Below, one piece after another: positions 1 to 10,200 of a stretch of 64,000 nucleotides of DNA. This DNA comes from Phlegmacium glaucopus. Taxonomy: Eukaryota > Basidiomycota > Agaricomycetes > Agaricales > Cortinariaceae. The stretch is taken from assembly GCA_015039465.1 (NCBI GenBank), contig MU130133.1, forward strand, positions 52,932 through 116,931. Direction: 5' to 3'. Position 1 is the stretch's first letter; each line of letters begins with the position of its first letter. The notes beneath the pieces are model-generated. The model worked only from the letters and a program-made list of their open reading frames with translations, was not told the DNA's origin and did not search any database. Position numbers and translations under genes: made by a program.

Positions 1-583
1 CTTCTCGATGGGGTATATCTTCCTTTGCATATCAGTGGCGTATCATTCAAAATGATAGGCTATGGAATGCCTCGAGTATGTTCTATGTTTCGTAACCGAC
101 CCTACATCGACTAAATATTTAATTCTTGTTCAGGTCGGGAATCAAGCATTCGCAGATTACCTTGATGCCAACCTCAATGTCACTCACATCAATAACAAGT
201 TAGCACCGTATCTTTTATTTGTGTTGATCTAAGAGTCTGATCATGATGCTCCGTAGGAAGGATCTTTTCCCCATTGTTCCACGTATGCAACCGTTCATTT
301 GTTATGTTTCGAAGATATCCTCATGCATCTGTAACCAGCTCCGGGCTTGGGCTACCATCACCCATCTGGTGAAGTGCACATCACGGAAGATAATCAATGG
401 GTTTCCTGTCCTGGTAATAATTTTGTGTCCTGAATCAAGAAGAGAAAGGCTTACTGGTATAATACAACCCTAGGTCAAGAAAATCCAAGCACACAATGTA
501 TTGTGGGGGATGTTCCAAACATTTTCGACGGGGATACGAGCAACCACGCTGGTCCTTACGACGGTGTCACAATAGGCTGTTAA
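1..583 (+). CDS. Class-3 (fungal) lipase, C-terminal part, 5' end outside window
   Basis: Secreted triacylglycerol lipase or esterase, alpha/beta hydrolase fold. Five exons chain in one frame to a TAA at 581-583: 1-75, 134-198, 257-282, 339-413 and 474-583 (introns of 56-60 bp). About 116 residues are visible. The segment GYGMPRVGNQAFADY matches the conserved region after the nucleophile elbow. NNKKDLFPIVP carries the expected catalytic Asp, and GYHHPSGEVHI carries the expected catalytic His. The tail is Cys-containing (SCPG ... GC at the end), as in secreted fungal lipases. The GHSLG nucleophile and the signal peptide would lie upstream of the window. The acceptor at 338 is the least certain junction. 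Family assignment is from motif recognition; the substrate is unknown. Confidence 0.85.
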
Positions 584-1610
584 GTATCATATCATTTTTC
601 GTAGGCACTTTGATTCGATCCCTTGCCATGATCATCTTTCTTTGATTGAAGATGTCTGGCTGCGAGTCATTGTAATTGATAGCGACCATCTATATATCGT
701 TTATGCTTCAGTGCATATAGTGCACAAAACGGATCTACAACAGGCTCGCACATGTCCGGCTACATCAATGCTCGACCCGTCGGAACTCTGGCAAAATGAC
801 AGCAACCGTGAAGGATCAGAGAACAGGTGTTGACTAAAAGTGATCGAGATTATGAAGATCATTTGGTGGCACGGTTTGGAGATCAACGTTTCAACGATTA
901 AGGCATTGAGCTGTGCAATCTCCGAGCTATTGCTGTCTCATAATCCTTCATTCTCGTTTTCAATTTCAGTGGGTTCCTCCTCGATAGGGGGGATGTGGAT
1001 CTGCACCCTTGTTGCACAAACAGAAGTGATAATATAAGTATCTCCTCGCAGGAGGATCTTTTCAAAGAGGCAAGCAAATTCACATATGCAACAGCTGATG
1101 CCCAAAGTGCTCCGACTCGGAGGTCCCGGTGACAATTCGGATAAGGACAGCCAAGGCAGTAGCTGAAAGGGGAGAGGGACTAAACATTAAACGCTAAGAA
1201 AGTGACAACCAGGATGAGAATGAGCAAGCTCAGAGCTCAGGCCATTACAAAACATAGTATTAGTCCGAATAGGTAAGTGTCTAAGAGATGTATTAACAGC
1301 CAGGCGTATTATGTCCATGTCCATTGAAAACCGATGGTAGGGCTGCTGGTTACTGATCAACAGAAAAGCCTTCCAATTGCAAGTGTCTTTGCGTATACTA
1401 TAATTGCTAACTCCGCTCAAGGAAGGGAGTCAAAAGTTCGAAAGGAAGAACAGTTTGAACGCCAAGCGCTAGCGCTCGAGCAATTTTGCGGCTCCGGACC
1501 GGAATTATTTCACGTCTCTTGTCCTTGAGGATTATGTTCCATAAGATCTTTCAAATAATAAAAGACGTGGATGAGGGCTCTCCTTCCAAGCTTGTCAAAA
1601 AATTGAATAA
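584..1610. other. Intergenic, no gene recognised
   Basis: Between the lipase stop and the 3' end of the minus-strand Cys-rich gene there are only short overlapping reading frames on both strands. None chains across intron-like signals into a recognisable protein. A short frame near 900-1135 (-) has an acidic tail but no other support. Confidence 0.5.
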
Positions 1611-2008
1611 TTAATACTCACGGCCTTTTACCCCTGCTTTATCATATGGATTCGGCATGGCCTGTGGTTGTGACTGAGTACGAGTATGAGTTCGTCGCTG
1701 TTCATGTTCCCGTTCTAGGTGCATTTGTCGTACAATGTCAGCAGCATAGGCTTCGTCTTCTAGATCTTCTGGGGCCTCATGTTTCTTCCCCCAAGGTACT
1801 ATAAAGCGAGACGTTGTTTTGTAAATGTACTGGTAATGGGGCCCTAAGGAAGACGACAGTTTGAGATACTCACTGTAAAGGCAAGCTCGACCGCAAATTG
1901 CTATGAAAGGCTCTTCAGTTATTTGCCGTTACTAGGTCAGACAGAAAACTCACAGAAACAGGCGCAACATAGGACACAACATCCACAACAGTCTAATATA
2001 TCGGACAT
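1611..2008 (-). CDS. Small protein with Cys-rich N-terminus (89 aa)
   Basis: Three exons on the minus strand, 2008-1954, 1900-1874 and 1798-1611, chain in frame to 89 residues. The introns (53 and 75 bp) have GTGAGT donors and ATAG acceptors. The N-terminus is MSDILDCCGCCVLCCACF, with eight cysteines in the first 18 residues. It is followed by a second short Cys-bearing stretch (ICGRACLY) and a hydrophilic, charged tail (EDLEDEAYAADIVRQMHLER and onward). There is no signal peptide. Such a cluster is the kind of sequence that is S-palmitoylated or binds metal; this is inference. The start ATG at 2008 sits in a good context (ACCATCATG). The function is unknown; resemblance to small Cys-rich proteins of other basidiomycetes is from memory only. 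Confidence 0.75.
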
Positions 2009-3791
<1,783 letters not shown>

Positions 3792-4417
3792 TCTATTCGC
3801 TTTGGTTCATTTTTTATCGATAAATGGCAGACTGAGTTATAGTTGTATGCTGAGTGACTATGATCTTTTGTTTCTATCCCTTCCATTCCCATGCAATACA
3901 AATATAACCATGAGTCGGCCTTTTTTTTACTATCTATCCCATTACCGAGTGAAAATATTGCCTTCCGGATTTTCAAAACCACTCTCCTTGTTTGAACATC
4001 CTGAAATGGTTGCAAGATTCCAAGACATTCAATCTGGGCTCTCACAGACGAATCTTCCTGATTTTCATCTGAAAATAAAGGGCAGCACTGAGCAACCCTA
4101 CGTCACGAGCAAGGTCTGCAACAGCTAGACGTCTTCTGTCATCATCTGATGTTTCTGAGTTGTCAACGATAGTAACTTTAATCATTCTACGTTATGCTTT
4201 GACCATCCGAAAACCGGTCAGCCGGACCTGTTACCGAACTCCAAGGTAGTATTGGGAGAATCCTGTACATCACATTCAATAGACTCATCATTCAGTTGCG
4301 TGTCGCGCAAGGTTAGTTCCGCGTAAATGGCACACAGGATCAATTGCACCATCATTACGCTCTCTCCAACTGACTATCACGAGGGAAAGAAAATCTACAC
4401 CGTCGTCTGATAACCAT
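3792..4417. other. Intergenic between ubiquitin-L40 and the methyltransferase
   Basis: No supported gene. A 127-codon frame beginning in the last ubiquitin intron (3745-4128, +) overlaps the ubiquitin terminator region and resembles nothing known. No N-terminal NAD-binding domain for the downstream methyltransferase could be found here in any plus-strand frame. Confidence 0.5.
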
Positions 4418-5753
4418 ATGGCAACGACAGACACAACAAGGTGAGTAACTGAACCCTCTTGTCCGACACTTACTTACAACCAACCATCCAAGTAATTTGC
4501 CGCTTAAAATGGTCCCTGTGGTCGACATCGACCATGCACACGCCACAGCGGTTGCCAGTACGGACTCGGAAGCATATTCAACGTCTCCTCCAATCTCAAC
4601 ATCGCTATCTGCTGTGCCCAGGCAACTTGGTTCCTTTAGACCAGAAAATCCACCCACCGTTCAGTGTCCATGTTGCGTTCACAACCGTCATAATCTAATT
4701 ATCGTTCATTTAGTGCTTATCTCCAGACACCCCAGTAGACGTTATCGGCTCCTCTCATTCTCAGCTATCTTTGTTATCGCCCCAAAAACATGGTCGAATC
4801 CTGTTGGTCGGTTCCGGCCCAGGACATCCTTCCCTGCTCACCATGGCTACCCATACTGCACTCACTCAATGGGCAGATCTTGTTCTTTCTGATAAGCTCG
4901 TTCCCCAAACCATATTGGCTCTAATTCCGAAACATGTGGGAGTACGGATTGCCAAAAAAATTCCTGGAAATGTTGAAAGTGCTCAAATTGAAATGATGGA
5001 GGCTGCAGTGGAGGCTGCTAATCAAGGACTGACGGTCGTGCGTGTACGTCGTTTCTTTTACCCTAGTTCCGTTATTTATCATTATTATTATTTCGTCTGA
5101 CAAAAAAAATTTCATGTACCTAGCTCAAGCAAGGTGACCCGGTCATATATGGACGTGCAGGCGAAGAAATCCTTTACTTCCGCTCTCACGGATTCGAGCC
5201 ACTCGTCATTCCAGGTGTCAGTTCCGCACTCGCTGCTCCTACCTTTGCAGGTATCCCCATCACACAGCGAGGTGTTGCAGAATCTTTCATCGTCTGTACT
5301 GGAGTAGGCAGGAAAGGAAAAGACGTTTTACTACCTGGTTACATACGAGGGAGGACCCTTATTCTCTTAATGGGCGTGGCACGACTCTCTCAACTTATCA
5401 CTGCTCTCGTGGATACGTCTACAAGTCAAAGTCGTCGCGATGGCGTAGCTTTTCCTCCGTATACGCCGATAGCCATCATTGAACGTGCTTCTATGCCGGA
5501 TCAAAGGGTCATCACATCTACTCTGAGAGATATAGTAAAAGCGTTGGATAGTAATGGTGAACAGAAACCGCCGGGGATGATGGTAGTTGGATGGTCGGTG
5601 TTGGCGCTCAGTGGGAACGGAGATGTCACTGTGTTGGATGATGAATATAACGAAAAACTGGACGAAGAACGGGTGTCGAGGTGGTTAGGCGAGAGTGATG
5701 CAGTTGGGTGGAAAGTCCAAGAGGGACTAGATACACGGTGGGAGAACCTTTGA
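4418..5753 (+). CDS. MET1: Uroporphyrinogen-III C-methyltransferase (Met1-like, siroheme synthesis)
   Basis: SAM-dependent methylation of uroporphyrinogen III at C2 and C7 to precorrin-2, first step to siroheme, the cofactor of sulfite reductase. Four exons (4418-4440, 4493-4671, 4727-5043, 5124-5753) chain to 382 residues; the first two junctions are the least certain. Residues 95-102 (VGSGPGHP) match the N-terminal glycine loop of the family. LKQGDPVIYGRAGEE (174-188) and IPGVSSALAAP (from 202) match the other SAM-binding signatures. The first 67 residues are low-complexity. Fungal Met1 proteins usually have a longer N-terminal part; here only the methyltransferase unit is visible. Introns are 52-80 bp. 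Confidence 0.88.
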
Positions 5754-6057
5754 AGGGATGCACGAGATACACCGTATAGAGGATCGAAAACACCAACTTC
5801 GATCAAGCCGACTTGAAGATCTCCACCGATTGAAAGGCAATGGCTTGGAGGAAGGTCGTTGGGGGGATCGATAGATGGTCGCACATTGAATGTGAGAGAC
5901 TAATATCTTGTTTATTAACCAGAGAGTATATTGTAAATCTAATAGGATTCTCCAACGACAAAAAGATTTCTTTGAACCTAAGATGAAATTATAACGAGTC
6001 AAGGTTGAAGTCGAATAAAAAAAAACATTGGTAAAGTTCTCGCACCATCCTCCTTGT
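5754..6057. other. Convergent 3' intergenic spacer
   Basis: Short spacer between two convergent stop codons (methyltransferase + and the hypothetical gene on -). No repeats or genes seen; AT-rich runs near 6010-6030 may serve 3' end formation. Confidence 0.5.
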
Positions 6058-6860
6058 TTATCCAAGGACCTCATAGTCCTTCAAAACACCAGCATCCTTT
6101 TTAGTATGATCCCGAATCAACTGGAAGGTGTATTTGGTGTCGCTATCATCATCATCTTCGCTATCCTGCACCAGATCTATCAAGCTTTCCACTGCCTCCT
6201 TAAGCACAAGAAACACGAAATTGGCCGTATTTGAAATCGAATCCTGATTTAATTCTCGAAAAGCAATATGGATCTTCTCCGCCGCCGATCTCATAATCTG
6301 TTGCGCTTCAACTTCTGCAGACTTTGATGAACCTTCACGTTTCATAAGACGTGTTAAATCTTTGAAAAGCTGGTCAACTTCTTCTTCTGAAGCTCGCGAG
6401 AATGATTGATAGAGCTTTTTGAAGTAGGATAGTGTGGATATGGGATCTTCAAAGTTGATAGAGTCGTAGGTGATGTCTGTTTGTTGGATGTAGATTATAC
6501 TAGCCAAGAGTCCTAGAGCTAACTCTCCATCTTCGACTACGTCGAATAGGGTGAGTAGCGTTAACAAGTTAAACAGAATAAGAGAACCTTGAAGAGAAAG
6601 ACTAAGTCTCAATCAGTTTGTTCAAAAGGGGGGCGAAGAAGGAGAGGGAGGATTGGGTAATCACCAAATGCCAGGGCTATTAGTTTTGACCTAGGTTTGC
6701 CATCTGCTCTAAAACGAAGCTTCGTAAGCAACGTATTATTTGGTCTTGGGAACGCCTGTAATTGGCCAAGAGATCTCGAGGGATGTATAAGTCGCCTCTG
6801 GAGTAGGGAACCTTGCCTTATACTGGTGGCTGGTCGAGAGATAGCTCTCCAAGCGAGCAT
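6058..6860 (-). CDS. Hypothetical protein with probable mitochondrial presequence (241 aa)
   Basis: Two exons, 6860-6665 and 6587-6058, chain in frame across a 77 bp intron (GTGATT donor, TTCAAG acceptor). The next upstream AG would break the frame. Residues 1-60 are rich in Arg, Ser and Gln and poor in acidic residues (MLAWRAISRPATSIRQGSLL and onward), fitting a mitochondrial targeting peptide. A hydrophobic segment (GSLILFNLLTLLTLFDVV) follows and could be membrane-spanning. The rest is helical and charged, with an acidic patch (DSEDDDDSD) near the C-terminus. No known domain is recognised. An inner-membrane location is inference from these features. Confidence 0.65.
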
Positions 6861-7230
6861 GGATTGGAGGAGAGGAACTAAACCGAGCGCTTGCGGGTCA
6901 ATTCGACACGCAGCCTGATTATGTAATTTGTGACACTAGGAAGAAGGCATTTGGTTTCACAAACCTCTCACGTAGACGGCATTTTTTGTAAATTTAAACC
7001 AATGTCATTCTGTTGGCTACGAAGTTAACCTTCGAGTGAACCATATTCAAGTTAAATTATTTGAGGTTTCCGGAAACCCCCACAAACCTGGATGACTAAA
7101 ATGGATGACTAACAAGTCACCAGTCTTATCGATACAATTTATCACATATGCATCCGTCACACAAGCTTCCCCAACTCCATCACAAAATAAAACAAACGTT
7201 TAGCCAGTGCTTGAACCGAAACTTGAACAA
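6861..7230. promoter_or_regulatory. Divergent intergenic region
   Basis: 370 bp between the minus-strand mitochondrial-type gene and the plus-strand GTPase gene, presumably carrying both promoters. No TATA box or other element stands out. Confidence 0.35.
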
Positions 7231-10200
7231 ATGGCTTCTATGAACTTGAAGAATACTCGCCAGAGGGCCGAGCGCTTTCGAGTCCTGATCATTGGCAACG
7301 CAAACGCGGGTAAAACCACTATTCTAGAGAAAGTATGCCATGCTATGGGCCACAAACCCAAGTTTCTTGATGCAGAGGGAAACGAGGTGCTTCTTTAATA
7401 CTTTTGTCTTTTTGAATTTACGATCGCCCCCTCACCACTGAAACTTGTCCTTTCTTCAATATAGATTGTATCAGAGCTTAAATCGTCCGACGAAGTGTGT
7501 GTTTTTCATTATTTCCAAAAAAAAAACTGTGCCAAAAAAATACTCAATGGGAGTTTTGGATGTTAAACTAATAGCGTGGAGAGCATGACATCGAGCACCA
7601 GATTGTATATCCGACCGCACAAGGCTTTATCTTTCACGACTCCCGTGGGTTCGAAGCCGGCGCTACTGGAGAATTGGTCAAAGTCAAGGAGTTTATCAAC
7701 GAACGGGCGAAGATGACTCTCATGAAAGATCAATTACACGCCATCTGGTACGCCCGCTCGTATACCAGTGAACTTCTTGAAACGCCTCTCTCATGTTCGT
7801 TGTTTAGGTATTGTCTTCCTACAAGCAGCGACAGACCATTGACGGAAGCGGAGATGAGTCTCTTTGAGAGCGACATCGGAAATGGTAAGGCAGACCCAGC
7901 GTTTCCCACCGAACGCCGACCGCTTATGGATTTGCAAGTTCCCGTTATCGCGGTCTTTACAAAAATGGACGCCCTTGACAAGAAGGTATTCAGCGAACAA
8001 TTAAACAAGAAAATACCCCCCCGCGAAGCAAGAAAGAATGTCCCCTCTCTCGCAAGAGCCAAGTTTGAACGGGATTATCTTGCGCCGCTCAAGAAGGTAT
8101 CCCACCAGCCCAAAAATATTGTGGAGTTGCGTGGTAAGTTCTCTTCTTCTAGGTTGATGATAGTCGCTACTTAATGAGCTGCTTACCACTCAGAGATGAA
8201 CAAGCCAGACAAGGACTGCAACGAGCTGGTTATAAAGACTGCGGAAGCTTTGGACAGTCAAGCTCTGGAGCTATTAATTATATCGGCACACCGGAACGAC
8301 GTGGAATTTAGTATTAAGCGCGTTATCAATGAGTGAGTCGTGCTGCTTGTCTAATACGGTCGCTAAATTTGAATGTACCACAAGACAAATCATTCCACTC
8401 GCACAAGGTGAGAGCTCATGTTCACATATCATCGGTCCAACTCAATCATCACTTTGCTTAGCGGTGCTCAAGGGAGCAATGTTTTCACAAAAAGAACAAA
8501 AATCTTTGTTGCGTGGCGCAATGGTTTTATTCCCACACAGTTTGGTGCGCAGAGCTACTAACATTGACTACCCTGTTTGAATGTCAAAATATTTAATAGC
8601 CTGTAAGTGGTGTTAAGTACTTTATATGGTGCTTGATCTTTACTTACTAACTTCCTTTGAGCAGAGTGTATGTCTCTGTAATATTTGTATGGTATTTGAA
8701 GATGGATACTAACACAACTTTACTTCGACTCCCAGTTTGTAAGTCTGTTGGTTTTCATTGCTTACTACTTTCCCACTCATTGCTGTTTCTACTTGTATAC
8801 ATATACAGGTTGTGAGTCTGATTTTCTTTCCTACGAGTGCATCCCCTCATATTCTACATTTTTCATCTCATTGGACAGCGAGTATGTCTCCAAATTATCT
8901 GTGGATAGTAGTGACAATTTACTTATGGCCATTGTTGTTTCCCCAGGAAGTGAGTCCTTGTATATTCATTTTCTGATTGTACTTATAGCAGAAATTATGC
9001 AGATTGTAAGTGTGATACTAATCCTACCATATCATCCTGATATAGAAGGACCTTTTGACAGGATGTAAGCTTCAGTTCTATGTCTACAAGTGCATCTCTA
9101 GTTAACAAAGCTGTATGGAACAGACAGTTAGTGTTCCTGAATCCTGATTCATTCTGCTCAGAATTCTTCCTTCTTTTTCTCTTTTGATAGATGGTGAGTC
9201 CATTCTGATAACTGAGTAGTATTTTTTGTAATTGCTATTAGGATGTGAGTCTATACTCCAAGAATAAAACACCAAGTTTAACATCAAGACTCTCAATTTA
9301 ATTTGGACAGAAAGTAAGCATACCTATATTTTAGAAAGTGGCATCATTTGATTTGATGTGTAGAATGTGATGTTTTGTGATATACTGAACAATGCTTGCA
9401 TTGCTCATTGTAATTTCTGGCCTTTTTTCATGCTTAGGCTGTGAGTGGAAATTGATCATATAATGGCTTTAATTATGCTTATAAATTACTTGTGTTTGGG
9501 CCTTGAATAGATTACTGTGAGTTATACTATAAACCAATTTGGATTGCATATGACTTACTGAGGTTTTCAAGGCTGTAAGGATTTTCTAATTGAAATTTAT
9601 GACTTCTAATATCATCACATTGGAATAATAGATGGTATGTTTTACATGTTTTGTTCTGAATAACATTGAGCTATGATGTTGATATTATTATTATTTTCAC
9701 AACACAGAGAGTAAGATAGATAACTATATTGGCATCTACCCATGTTGATTGGTCTTGATCTACAGGAGGTTTGTTATTCCTACTTAGCTTTGTGTGGGGT
9801 GCAGACTGCTGAAAAATGCAATGATGGGATGGTTTCAGACTGTATGTACCTATAGAAATTTAATGATTGGTTTCTAATATCATTCCCCTCACAGACTGTA
9901 AGTAGCATGGTTCTTGGCATCTTTTTTATATCATAATTATTAATGGTGTGGTCTGTATAGGGAGTGAGTTTCCAGCTTTCCTTCATCTCCTGTTACTTTG
10001 TTCCTCACAGTTGTTTTGTTCTGTTCAAAGCTTGTGAGTTTTTCAGCTTCCCTTTCATTTCTTCTGCAATTTGTGGCTCACATGTGTGTATATACTAATT
10101 ACAGAAAGTGAGTTGTTAGCTTTCCTTCATTTCTTCACATTAAAGCTGACATATTTTTACTCTGCTCACAGGGAGTAAGTTTTCAGTCTGCTTCTTTTCT

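Noticed and set aside
6058..6612. A stand-alone 184-codon gene starting at TTG.
   Set aside because: The frame joins to an upstream ATG exon (6860-6665) through a normal-size intron, which gives a better start and a targeting-like N-terminus.
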